A stretch of 64,000 nucleotides of DNA from Neoscytalidium dimidiatum (lineage: Eukaryota; Ascomycota; Dothideomycetes; Botryosphaeriales; Botryosphaeriaceae): contig CM074698.1 of the NCBI GenBank assembly GCA_037367355.1, forward strand, positions 1,488,001 through 1,552,000. The letters run 5' to 3'. Positions 22,506 through 34,191 of the stretch are shown here, piece after piece (position 1 is the first letter of the stretch; every line of letters starts with the position of its first letter). The position numbers were made by a program, and so were the translations under genes. The notes under the pieces were generated by a model, which saw nothing but the letters and a program-made list of their open reading frames with translations, was not told where the DNA came from and searched no databases.

Positions 22506-25342
22506 GCATAGAGGCAAAAGTAGATTCGGGACTAACGACTTTATAGTGCTCTGAGGAGAGGCCCTGGACCTCCTAAAAAATTCTTTGTAGAAACAGTTTA
22601 ATCGAATACACGATTTCTTATTTTGAACCTAAACTTGCCACCAGTTGCCATTGGCCGCTGAAGCTTTTCGAATTGCCTTTCGAGGCAATGTACACGGCTG
22701 CTTCCGCATGCCGGCCAGGGGTACCGTCGTCAAGCAAGGATCGCCGACCATGCCTGAAGTTTCGTATAGATGCCTAGCTCGGCAATCATTGCCTGCCCGT
22801 ACTTCCGTTTCCCTAGCCTTTCCTGCCTGGAAGCCTTGCACGTCAATACCTAGATGTCGCTCGTAAGATTCGTAAGACACGTAGGCGTCAGATGTCCCAA
22901 GTCCCAAAGCCATGCCAAAGACTTACGATAACCGACATTTCATTGAACAGCTTAGACACAACCGTTTATGTTATAGCCTACCCGGATTTTAGAGAGACCG
23001 GGAATTGCATCCACGGATGCTTCCGCATGGACAGAGCCTCTCCATAGAGGGAGCCCTGCAGACTTATGAGCTCTCAACAGTAGAGTCCTGCAAGAAGAAC
23101 GAGCTTCATCCTGGAGTCCGAAGTAGGCCTTGAGGTAACGAGAGTAGTATAACACTCGGTCTGTGTTATGGCAGGTACGCTTAGCGCGGCGCTAGCGCCG
23201 CTGGGTAGTTTAGCTCCTCCGCTCTTTCAGAGACAAGACAGACAACAACAACGAATACAGATGCATACGAGGTTTTGCTCCAACAGTCTGCCCTTCTATC
23301 CTTTGCTTTAAACGAATAGGCTGCGTAGGGGAGTATCAGCGCTCACATGAGCCATCTAACGCTTTACAGCTCTTTAGTATTATGAATGTGTGCCTATACT
23401 GTGAGCTTGATGGTGGTAAATATTCGAGAGGGAAACATTTGGCAGTTCCTTGCTCCGCATTTTAGACGCGGCGGCCACTAGCAGCACTAAAGGATCTCTA
23501 ACGTACTAGCGCCAAGCAAACCACAGCAACATACAAATCCTGGATTTGGATATCCATACGGCTTGTACGTGGTATTCCGACTACAAATGAATGGCAATTA
23601 TGAAACGGATCGACTTCGGGATAGGGATTGTTGATAGAATGATGACGAGAGGTCCGCAATCACGGTTGCATAAAAGGCAATTCTTCACGTCAGGGTTCGG
23701 GCGTTCGGACGCTGTTGCCAGCACGGTCTTGCTCTGCCGATTGACACTTCTCGAGTCTCTGTCACTCCCTTTACGCTCATTACCCCTATCTATTTAAGGC
23801 TGCAATACTGGACCATTTGAATAAATTTTCGAAATTGACGTACCTGAGATATATGAATACTTTACTAAGTTGTAACCCCGCTGCGATTTGTACCTGGGGA
23901 TCTGAATACTGAGATAGTAATGTGAGATACAACCTTCTATGTTAGGAATAATGCTGAGAAGTGAGCAAAGGGCTAGCCTTAGTAGTGTAAAGGAAGATGT
24001 TTGCTGTACTGGAAGAAACATGGGCAGTCTACATCTTGCATAACAAACCACTGGTTCTGGGCATGCCCATCTATCCGTTCCAGAATTCCCGCTTGAACAA
24101 ATGGTCCATCCAAGCTACCTATCTTCTCCGCCGTTTAAGTTCTCGTCATTGCACGGGTGATCTGAACTCCTTTAACACAGTGAAGACGCACTAAGTTTTT
24201 GTAAGGCTCGGTCGTACTTATTTGTCATGTATATAGCTATTTCTTGTGATTTTCCGGAAGCAAAGATGGAAATGATAGCAAAAGTAGGCAGACAAGATTG
24301 GATGACTTACCTCTAGAGAAATAGAAGGGTTTTCCGTTTTAGGAGGTTGGGGTGAAGGGGTAGAGTTTAGTAAGCGCAACGGCGAAGCGTGAATGTTAAG
24401 ATACAAAAATTCTAGTTACATACCTCTGCGATACCTTATAAAGTCCTTTATGCCTTTAATTCCAGAGAAGTCATAATGATTGATAAGTTCGGGAAGAACC
24501 CACGGGATTGTGAAGGCTCATACACTTACCCACCTCTCGGAAATTATCGATTATGAGAATTCTTATCCTCGTTCAGATGAAAGTCTTTTTTTTCCCCCTC
24601 TCTCTCTCTCTCTCTTTTCTAATGTCCCAAAAGCAACTCAGTCTTTTCTTTTACTTTGAGCTATGCAAAAGGCTAGGGAATATTTTTGTTTCCAGTGGCA
24701 CAGGCCGCAGCAAATATTCCGCGGACTGTTTTGTCCGAGGTGAAGATGCAAAACCGAAAAGTAAAAACAAGAAAGAGAAGACTCGTGCCAGTGACTATCG
24801 TTTCACTCGTTGGCAGGTATTTGGAGAACAGGAAAGGAGCTCCCTTTGAAACCCCAGGCGTATGCAACGTAGTAATCTGCACCAAAACGCATATCTCGCA
24901 ACTCGAGAAAGTCCTGGTAAACATTCCGAAATATTTGCCGAGGGAGGAAATGAGCCACTAGTCATCTCAAAAGATATTAGTGAGCCTTGGAAGATTATGA
25001 ATATATGTCGAGGTTTTTCGAAAACGGGATTCTGAAGGCATGGCGAGTGGAAGTGTGGATAAAGTTTGTGATGCAATTTCGTGGCGCAATGGAGAAACTC
25101 GGGCAGTTTGCCAAAAGCATGGGCACCGACCGAAGAAAAGGATGTGGGGATGGCACTTAATGTTGATTTGAGGAATCGCGCCGAATTTTCGATCGACAAA
25201 TGCTAGAACTCGTGGCGAGCGGTGATGAGTTGAGGAGGCAAGGCTGATAAGGCTTGGAGATGGCAGGATGGTGGCGTGGCTTGCTTCTGCGGCTCAACTT
25301 TGGCATCCGCGACCAGTAAAACTCGGCCCATTTCTCAACTCC
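22506..25342. other. AT-rich intergenic, possible retroelement traces
   Basis: About 2.8 kb with no supportable gene. It holds the LTR-like block at 22969-23154, a second TGTTAT start at 23164 followed by a CAACAACAACGAA-rich stretch, and a CT microsatellite at 24600-24615. A 16-base motif CGGNTGCTTCCGCATG is present at about 22692-22710 and again at about 23013-23028. Confidence 0.5.
22969..23154. mobile_element. Candidate solo LTR (TGTTAT...ATAACA)
   Basis: A 186-bp block starts TGTTATAGCC and ends GTATAACA, matching the inverted ends of many fungal LTR retrotransposons. Another TGTTAT starts ten bases later at 23164. The flanking pentamers (GTTTA left, CTCGG right) do not match, so there is no target duplication. 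No reverse transcriptase or gag frame is nearby. Chance is a real alternative. Confidence 0.3.
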
Positions 25343-26745
25343 ATGCTCGCCGCCCGCCTGCCCACCAACCTGCGTCGCAGCCCAGTCTGGCTCTCGGCGG
25401 CGCGGACCGCGCGGTGCTTCGCTTCTCTTGCTGACCAGCTGCAGCAGCCTGCAGCCAAGGTCCACGCCTTCGTGTCCCGGTCGCGCGACCCGTTCGTCAA
25501 CCTCTCCATCGAGCACTATCTGCTACAGAAGTCCCATCATGACTCTGCAGTCCTCTTTTTGTACACCAATCGACCATGTATCGTCATCGGCCGCAACCAG
25601 AACCCATGGATGGAGGTGAATCTGGGTCTGCTGCGCAATGGATCCATCGATTTGGTGCGTCGACGCTCTGGTGGAGGCAGCGTCTTCCACGACGAGGGTA
25701 ACGTCAATTGGACTGTCATATCGCCTCCAGCGCACTTCACCAGGGACAAGCACGCTGAGATGATCGTGCGTGCTCTGAGGGACCTGGGAGTGGAAAGAGC
25801 CAGAGTCAACCAGCGCCATGATATTGTGCTGGATCAGGGCTCTCAGAGGGGCGACGCGCTCCAAAGCGACACTCACCGGACTCCATTTACCGTCGACGGG
25901 CCGTCAGGTCCGCGCCCATTGAAGGTCTCAGGCTCTGCCTACAAGCTCGTACGCGGCAGAGCACTGCACCATGGCACCTGCTTGCTTTCCTCCCCGAATC
26001 TCAGCACCATCCCCCGGTATCTGCGCTCCCCAGCAAAGCCTTTCATCAAAGCCTTCGGCGTGGAAAGCGTCAGCTCCCCGGTCAGCAACATTGGAATTCC
26101 GAACCAGCGTTTCATCGAGGCCGTGCAGTCTGAATTTTCCCGCATGTACGGCGGTCTTTCCGTCGGCCCGGCGGCCATTGAACTTGGAGATGAGCAGCTC
26201 CAAATCCCGGAATTACGCAGAGGCTTCGACGAAATGAAGGTGCGTTTCAATAGCAGTTGACTTATAGCGGCCGTGTGCTGACCAGAGGCCAGGCTCTTGA
26301 CTGGACATATCTTCAAACGCCGAAATTCACTTTTTCCGTCCCAGCTGTCAGTGAAGGCTCTCAGGAGGGCGAGGCCGGATTCCCTGTTGCTCTGCCTCCG
26401 TCGGTACGCTTTCCTACTCGCAATGACGAAAATGTGTGACTGCTGTTCCCGCTTTTTATTTTCACATTTTCCTAAACCCAGCCAATGATGTGACGTAAGC
26501 GCTAATTCTGATTCTAGACTTCGTTGACGCTCAGTGTCCACAGTGGGGCCATCCACGAGGCATCCATTAACCTTGAAGGAATGTCACATGACACGGACGC
26601 GCAAAGCTTCCTGCAAGGCCGCAAGCTCCACGAAATCGACGACTGGAAGCCATGGCTTCAAGGTGCTACGGGCATGAACGAGTCGGGCATCAGAGCCATC
26701 GCGGACTGGCTAAGAGAAATGCTACCAAGTCCAAGAAGCCAATGA
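25343..26745 (+). CDS. AIM22: Mitochondrial lipoate-protein ligase A-like (AIM22 family)
   Basis: Three exons: 25343-26239, 26293-26403 and 26518-26745, all phase 0. Intron 1 has a GTGCGT donor, CTGAC branch and GGCCAG acceptor; intron 2 is GTACGC...TTCTAG. The product is 411 residues from the ATG at 25343, whose first residues (MLAARLPTNLRRSPVWL) look like a presequence; an in-frame ATG at 25268 would add 25. The ligase core is plain: LSIEHYLLQK, IVIGRNQNPWMEVNL, LVRRRSGGGSVFHDEGNVNW (lipoate-binding loop) and LKVSGSAYKL with the catalytic Lys. The C-terminal accessory domain follows intron 1 (LDWTYLQTPKFTF). The family attaches or transfers lipoyl groups to E2 and H proteins in mitochondria. 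Confidence 0.93.
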
Positions 26746-29700
26746 AACCTATGTTTGTGGACCCAGCTCCATTTTACTGCTACCTCTAGCTCTATAAAGT
26801 GGTGTGTTTAACGTCAGGAATCCATGGCTTTTGCCGGACTCTAATCAACGCTGGTGGCACTACGTGGAGCGCTCTGCTTCATGCTTTTATGTGGGCCTTG
26901 TAGCAACGGGTAGTGGCAACCACGTCTTTGAATGCCTGCGTCGTATGCCGTAAAGTAAGGCAACGGCAGGGCGTTTTTTTTGCTCGATGGGACTGGAGCA
27001 AGCGTCGAGATGCAATGCGCGCATTGACTGTTCCACTTTTCCCACTTGGACGGAGGCTTCGAAGTCCATTGTTCGGGATACCCTAACATTGCAACACTTT
27101 CTGAATCGATCACGTATGTAGTCGCAACGCCAGCGGGAGAATGCACCATAGATTTTCTTCGGCGTTGACGAGACGATGGGCACATGCGCACTACAGATCA
27201 TCCTCGAGTGGCACGTTTCATCATCGTTGAGGGCCCCGCTTGTGACGATAGCACGCCATTCATGAACTCTTGAGTCACAATTGATGCTAGATGTGCCGTC
27301 ACCTAGTCGGTCCGTTGAGATCTGCATCCACATAGCCACTGAATTTTTTAAAGCTCGGCGCTTGTCTCGTTCGAGGCCGCTCCTGTGACACGGTCAGCCC
27401 TATGTGGAAGGTGAGGCCATTTATTTTTTTTTTTCCTTTTCCCGTAGGTCGGGCGGTCGTCGGATCCTTCAATTTACGCCACAAACTGCCAGTCTTCGCT
27501 CCAAGACGGTCCGTAGTGCAGATGCTGCACAATGATGCGATATGCCTCCGGCGATGGAGAACATGTCAAAAGGTGGTCTTTGCCACGCTTGTCCATCTTC
27601 TCCGCAAACGTGAAGCCTCAGGTTTCACGAACAGGAGATGATCTTCAGCCTTCCAACTGTAGGTTGACGTCTGCCTCGTGCGTAAGTAAGCCTCGCTCTA
27701 ACTTTCGTGCGAGTGTGGAAATCTATCCCAGCCAACAGGAGCCGGTCAACAGCGGGTTGGCGTTTTCCCGCCAATTTTCCTACATTTCCATTGGTGTGCT
27801 CCGAGGGCCTTCCTCGGCGGCTGCCCGACGAGATATTCGTCTTGCCTTTCTTCCCCTTTCCCACTCTTGAATAATGCGATAGGTCAACAATCCGATACGA
27901 TTCGTCCACGTGGTGTGAACTTAGGACAGAAATGCATGCCGGAGGAACTCCCTAGCCCTTACAAGCGGCGTGCAGTTGCCCGGTTTCAAAGAAGTGGAGG
28001 CAGAAAGGGGAAAAGTGAAGAGAAGAACGGAGCTAGGAGAGATCCCAGCTAAATCCTAAAGGGACGGCAGGATTATGCGAATGAGTAGCAGCCGGGTCAG
28101 ACATATGCGCAGTATCTCACAGGAGAACGGGCGTCGGCGAGCAATACTGACATGTCACTTTCGAGGAGCTCACTCCTTCTTCCCGGGCTGCAACGCTCCC
28201 CGGCGAGAATCTGCATGGTATGCACGCTGCAAGATATGCGTCTACCCGAAGGGCGAAGAAGGTTTTGAGACGGCGAAAGCCTGACGGGCGGCCACACACA
28301 TTCTCCGGGCGTCCAAGCGGACGGAGGGAGAGCCGTGTCGCAGAACGCCAACGAAGAGGCCCAGCGACCCACATTGGGACCATCGACCGGTGGTGAGTGG
28401 CGAGAGGCGTTGATGAAGGATTGCTTCAGCCTGTTGGGGTCCAGAAAGTCCAGAACGCGGACGAGGACAGCGGGAGCAACAGGGTAGCAGCCCGGCTCTC
28501 CTCTCCTCTCTCCTTTTGGCCTGAAACGCCTAGAAGGCCTTTCCCGTGCCGTCGGCAACAACGCAGCAACGCCTGGCTCTTTCCCCACCAAAAAAAAAAA
28601 AAAAAAATCTCTGTTAAGAAGTCTGGAGCCTGCCTATAAGCTTTTGACCAACGATCCGATCAAGCGGGACGTAGTGGCATGAACAAGCGCCCGATGATCT
28701 AATCCTATCGAGGGCAAAGCGGCAACTGTGTGTTGGGGGCACATTGGCGTGGCTCTGCTAATCAAATGTCATTTTACTGGGCGACTCCTGGCTTTTTAGG
28801 TTGGCGTGTGTATGTGTGGAAAGAAAAAACAAAAAGAGAAAGCCGTGGGTGGGCATGTTCCAGAGCCTAGCCAGCCAAGCGTCTATTCCCGTCCTCTGGG
28901 GCCACAGCCGAGGAGCGCGGCGGCAATCAGTGCCTTCATGAACACCCACCAACAAATAAGCCTGGCTGCACAGCCCAGCGGGACCTGCTGTTTTGTTCCT
29001 GTCATGTAGTGTAAAAAGACTAGCCGGCTATGAGCTGGTGGTTGCCAGCCTCTCAGTCTTCTCCCATGCCGCAAGCTTCAAACCTCGCACAAGGAAAAGA
29101 ATAAAAGTTACATAACTGGGGCGGTGCGGGGAAGGAAGCGCTGTTGAAGCTGTGGCTTCGCTGAAACGGTTGCGGGAAGCTTGGGACAAAAACATGCCGG
29201 GGTTGAGGGACGACAAAAACAAGTTCTGTACGAGGGAACAAGGTGGTTGGTTGGGCTGACATCACAAGGAGAGAAGGTCGGGCGGTGCGGGGCGAAGCGG
29301 CGGCGCAGTGCAGCGTAGATTCGGCGTCGTCGTCGTCGCTGCTGCTTGTGGCCCCCTAGACAGCCGCCCATGTCCGCCCACGTCCACCCACCCCTCTCCT
29401 CCCCCCTCTCTCTCCCCTTTCGCGCGATCGACCGCAAGGACCCAGGGCAACGATTGCTCGCTGGCCCTGGTCCCCACATTTTGCCCCTCTTTCGCTCTCG
29501 CAATCCGCGCAGTTCCCCCAGCATTTGCCCCATTGATCGGCCCTGGGGATTGGCCAGGCATGCTCAAGCGCGAGTAGTGGAGCTTGTGGTCTGACTCTGC
29601 TGCCGCTGCACACTGCACGCTGGGGAGGAGCAGCAAGCAGTCCTGCGCCGACCTCCGACGCACCACGCTCGGCCGACCCGTTTCGTTGAGTCTAGCAGAC

Positions 29701-30796
29701 AGACTTCCGGCATGGGACGGCGACCGCGGCGCCGGGGCGGGAATCGATTTGTGGGTGCTTGCCGCATGCACAGAGAGTGCGAAGTACGCACTTCGCTGCT
29801 GGGGGGCTTTCGGCCGCACCGTTGCGTGGCAAGCGTCGATTCTCTTTCGTCCTCGTACCAGAGTCACGCTTCCGAGCAACTGACATATACGCGAAGGCCC
29901 CCCTCCGCAGCCCCAAGCGCGCGGGTTGCCGGACGGAACATGCGTGATGTGAAAGAAGCCGAGGTCCGCTGACTGCTGGCATGCCCACTGAAGGGATGCA
30001 AGGCGCTGGGGGCCCGCGATGCTGGACCAGCAAGCCGCCTCTCGCCATGCTACAGAATGACCTGGTCGCCTTCGAACATGCACCCCATATTTTCGTGCAG
30101 TCAGAGCCAGCACGATCCTACCGTTGGGGGCCCGCCCCCCTGCCCCCCCTGGCCCGACCTTGCCCACAGCAGCAATAGCACGCTGCTGTTTGCGGGAGGG
30201 CGTAAACAGACCTGGCAGAGGCGCCGTCACACAGGGGGCCATGCTGCAGACGCAAGCGAGGCTGTATGCGCGCCATCGGTGATGATGAGCGACGAGCGTC
30301 AGCGGTCTCCACCGCGACCACGATGGGCCACGCGCTTCCAGATGGGCTTGGAGAGGGGAGGGGGGGAAAAGGGGACAGAACGAAGCAAGTCATGATGCAG
30401 GGACGCCGTCTTGACGCTCGAGTCAACAACCGTCGATGGGGCGATGGGCGGGCGAGGAAGGCCGGCGAAGCTGCTCAGGGCACGCGCCTTCTCCACGTCT
30501 CTGCTCAGCTGCCGCTGCCGGATGGGCGCGGCTAGTGTGGGATAGCGGCCGAGCGAAAAGTGTGGAGAAGATGTGCGTCGTTTGTGTCACCGTCTACGCA
30601 CGCGCTCGTCGCAGTCGAGAAGCATGCCACGGCCGCCGTTGCACAGCGTCAAGGCAGTTCGTATGCAGTTTGCATTTCAGAAGGCGGCGCCAGAGAAAAA
30701 CAAGAGGCCAGACGACCGGCCTCGGTCGCACCTGCACACTGCACGCCCCGGCCACGGAGATTATGTGTGTCGCTGCTGTCCGTCTTCTTCCTGCGT

Positions 30797-30821
30797 CGCC
30801 GCCGCCGCCGCCGCCGCCGCC
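30797..30821. repeat. CCG trinucleotide run
   Basis: About eight CCG units in the GC-rich desert upstream of the ECL1-family gene; no coding context. Confidence 0.85.
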
Positions 30822-33572
30822 AGTTGCGCCGCCCTGCCTGCTGTTCGTGCGTACGGAGCCCATCCAACCAACCAGCGACGTGCCGGGCATTCCTGAAACC
30901 CGTGTTGCGCATTGACCTTGAAGAGCACAAATAAAAAAAAACATTTATCCATGGCCGTGGTGACGCAGCGAGCAGATTTTTTTTTCTATCGCTCTTGTTC
31001 TCGACCACGACACTTGTCAGGAATCCCGCGCGTTCCCGACCCTGAGCATCATGGCACGGCAAGGTATGGCGACATTCGGCCACGGCGTGACCGGAACAAA
31101 GAGGGACGTGCTTCGGGTCACACCAAGGCAGTCTGCCCTGCTGGCCGGCCGGAAAGGAGAAGCGCGAGATTAAGCACAATTCAGCCAGTGCAAATTGATA
31201 GAAGCCGCTGTGCTCTTATTCCATGCGTGCTGCACCAGAGAGCACGCGCACCTGGCGCTCAAGCCGCGCCTCGGGTACGCCCGAGTCTAGCTCTCTGAAC
31301 CTCTGCTCGTTGCTTTGTTGTGGCGCCAGGAGATCTGAGAAGAAGTAAATTAAATTATGGAGATCTGCCGAGCTCTGAATACAGCAAGCGCTCTGCTATC
31401 AAAACGCTCACTATACCCTACTCGCTCTGCACTGCGTTTGCCTGTCGGCAATGATCTACCAAACGGCCCTCGCCTTCATGTCCGGCACATTAGGCTACCA
31501 TTGGAGCCGTCTCCATTGCCGTCATGCATGATCTTGCAACATCAATGACGATAGACACAACTCTGAGACATTGACTCTGGCCGCAGTGAACGCCGCAATA
31601 ACGGCGCGACACAATAAAGCCACACGAGCAAGCCTCACGGCCGAACACCCGTATCCAGGCGCGCTGACGCGGATCGAGCGAAAAATCTTCAAGCTTCGCT
31701 ACAACTGATCTCTCAGGGCGCCAGCTACTTCGCCTCTCGCCAAGCGCTGCCGCCGTGGGAACGGGTCCAGTCTGGGAGGGTTGCAGAGTCGACGAGGCAG
31801 ACCCGGTCCAGCTCAGCCACTGTGTGCGAAGTCAGCAAGGGTTGCTTTCACGCCATGATTTGCCAGCCGGGCAGCACCAGCCGTGCTCGCCACCCACGCA
31901 AGGACGGCGATAATAATGGCGCAGGCTGAAGAGGTCAGCAGTGAGAATGTTAGAAGCAATAAGTACAGGCCGCCAGAACGGTCCATCGCTCGGTGATGCT
32001 GGGTCCTCGCAGAGGTAGCGCGTGGAAGACAGCTGCAGAGATCCACCATTCCAGTACCTCTGAGAGTCTAGCGTGGGGGTCGACAGACGGATAGAGCCTG
32101 TGCAATCCCAGCCCAGCACCGGCACCTTGTTGGCTGAGGATCCAATACACCCAGCTGCGCGTCAACCTGAGAGGCTGGCGCCAGGACGTGCCTGGGCCTT
32201 TTCTGCAGTTGGTGTGCTGCATGTTCCGAAATTGCAGCACATGCTCACGACCTCTGTGACTAGAGAACGCTGATCCAACGTAGATTTGGCCGACAGAAAG
32301 ACCTATCGCACGGTGGAGACACTGGGTTTGCGGCGTTCAGGTGTGGCTGGACGGCTACGAGGAAGTTGAGAGGCTGCCTTGCGTGGGCATCAACGTTGCT
32401 TTTTGCGGGAACATGACCATGGTTTACAGCGGTTGCCGACGCTGGCGCGCGATCCCGCTGGCTCGTCGACGGCGAAGGCACCAGGGTAGCGCGTGGGAGG
32501 CGAGGGCGCCAAACACCTCTCTCTCGACTCCCGTTCGGGAACAGGCAGCGTTGGAAGCAGGCTAGCGCGGCGGGCGAGCATGAGGCCCTTCGCAGAGCAG
32601 CAGCGTGACAAATGCGGGCGCTTGAGCATGGCTCCCGGCTCCCGCTCGCCGGCAAGCGCGCGGGGCGGGGGACTCGAAGGGCGTGAGGGCTCAAGGGCTC
32701 AAGGGCGCAGGGCTCAGCCAGATAGCTCGAGATAAGCGTGCGCGGCTGGAGATGAGGTGCGGCGAAGGAGCTGGGGCGGGTTTGGCGGCGCTGTGCTGCA
32801 TTCCAGCCGTCGTCGCGCGGGCAGCTGATCGATGGCATTCCCTCTTGCGGCCTCTTGCGGCCTGGGGCAGGGCTGAACAGGCGCCCCTGCGTTCTGGCAG
32901 CGTTTCGGCTGGCCGCGGTGGGCACTGGGGGGAGGTGGTGAGCGTGTGACGGCAGAGTCTGGCACCGGGTACAGTCAGCAGCGCGCACGCAAAACAGTTG
33001 GGATGTGAGGTGGGTGGGGCCATGGGGGCGCAAAAGTCCTGGCCGGTGCGCAGGCTCAGCGTGTCGCAACTCTGTCGGAGCCAAGTTCGCGGGCTCAGCA
33101 GTGCAGTGACACGGCGGGCGCTGACTGGCGCGGGCGTCAGGCACGACCTGGGCGGCCGGAGCAGCCTGGCAGGGTGTGCAGCGGCAAAAGCGCGCGAAAA
33201 AAATGGCGCCAAGCCGCTCTTTCCTGCCGCTCTGTCCTGCTGACAGGGGGGCCCGCACAAGGACACAACCATTATCCCGCTATGCAGGCCTAATGCGCCT
33301 AGCTGCTTGCGAGTCCCTGCTTCTGCACAGCGCCGAATGGGTGTGCACACCTGCAGCGAGCGAAAGAGGCACGCCCCAGCTGCCCTCGTCCTTGATTCGC
33401 CCATACTGCCTCAAGCCGCACAGCCAGTTGCCTGCATCCTCATACAAGAGCGCCGCCTCCCCTCCGCCCAAGCCGCGCTCCTCATGAGGCAATCCTTCGC
33501 TACCATCGCGACTCTTTTATTTTCGGCCCTGCGCTGAGCACACCATCCCCACCCCGGTTGACTCATCTGCTG

Positions 33573-33593
33573 CCACCACCACCACCACCACCA
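33573..33593. repeat. CCA trinucleotide run in probable 5' leader of ECL1-family gene
   Basis: About seven CCA units roughly 135 bp upstream of the ATG at 33727, within pyrimidine-rich leader-like sequence. Confidence 0.8.
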
Positions 33594-33726
33594 TAACCAC
33601 CGCACCTCGTATCATTTAACTCCGCTACTTCGCCAACCCGGCACCAAACTTCCTGCCTCCTCGTTCTTGCTCACCACCGCAATCCCGCCAACAACACTAC
33701 TTGACCGCCGACTTCCATCCGTCACT

Positions 33727-34191
33727 ATGGCTGCTGAATGGTCCCACGACTTCTGCCTCACCTGCGACAAGCAGATCGAGCACGGTGCCTACTGCTCGCA
33801 GGCCTGCCGCCTGGCCGACTTGGACAAGGCTGCTGACTTTACCGGCTACGCTTCTGCGGCTTCGTCATACGCTTCTTCGACCGGCAGCCCCAGCTCCGGC
33901 TTCTACTTCTCCGCTTACAAGACCTCGTCGACGTCGGCTCCTTCCAGCCCCAACCTGTACTCGCCTAGACAGCCCTCGTACTTCTCCCACTCTGCCTCGC
34001 CCTCCACCTCGTCCACTACCAGCGATTCGTCAAAGCGTAGCCTCACCCCGTCGTCATCGCAGACGTCGTTGACGTCGATGGCTGCCTCCGCAACGCAAGG
34101 ACTTTCAGCCCAGGCTGCCAGCGAACTGAGGAGCTACGCCCATGCATTCGATCAAGTGCGTGACATCCGGAGACGGAAACAGTCGGCGTGA
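33727..34191 (+). CDS. ECL1/2/3-family zinc-binding protein
   Basis: Single exon, 154 residues. I chose the ATG at 33727 (CACTATGGCT) because the family motif begins eight residues later. The N-terminus has FCLTCDKQIEHGAYCSQACR, the Cys-x2-Cys...Cys-x3-Cys arrangement diagnostic of Ecl1-type proteins, followed by LADLDKA. The rest is Ser/Thr/Tyr/Pro-rich and disordered, ending in a short helix (LRSYAHAFDQVRDIRRRKQ). Known members in fission yeast extend chronological lifespan and respond to sulfur, amino-acid or zinc limitation. Transfer of that role here is inference. It is the only clear gene in 14.5 kb and has several kilobases of upstream DNA, which hints at complex control. Confidence 0.88.
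   Translation: MAAEWSHDFCLTCDKQIEHGAYCSQACRLADLDKAADFTGYASAASSYASSTGSPSSGFYFSAYKTSSTSAPSSPNLYSPRQPSYFSHSASPSTSSTTSDSSKRSLTPSSSQTSLTSMAASATQGLSAQAASELRSYAHAFDQVRDIRRRKQSA

Larger units (their letters stand above)
26746..33726. other. Gene-poor stretch upstream of ECL1-family gene
   Basis: Seven kilobases with no frame I can support as a gene. Long frames on both strands (for example 29262-30242 and 32260-33258, minus) are GC-driven, lack domains and are rich in Arg, Pro, Ala and Ser. Simple sequence includes an A run of about 19 at 28589-28607, a CCG run at about 30797-30821 and a CCA run at 33573-33593. A minus-strand frame at 32049-31813 has one convincing hydrophobic helix (LLLLTFSLLTSSACAIIIAV) but no other support. 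The last 200 bp before 33727 are CT/CCA-rich leader-like DNA. Confidence 0.5.

Noticed and set aside
27299..27345. SGYVDADLNG, resembling the Copia RNase H motif
   Set aside because: The following frame lacks the STSGY and EAEY blocks in any reading; isolated match.
29262..30242. 326-codon minus-strand open frame
   Set aside because: GC-rich region where long frames arise by chance on both strands; Arg/Pro/Ala/Ser composition, no domain, no splice structure.
32260..33258. 332-codon minus-strand open frame
   Set aside because: Same composition artefact; overlapping long frames on other strands, no recognisable motif.
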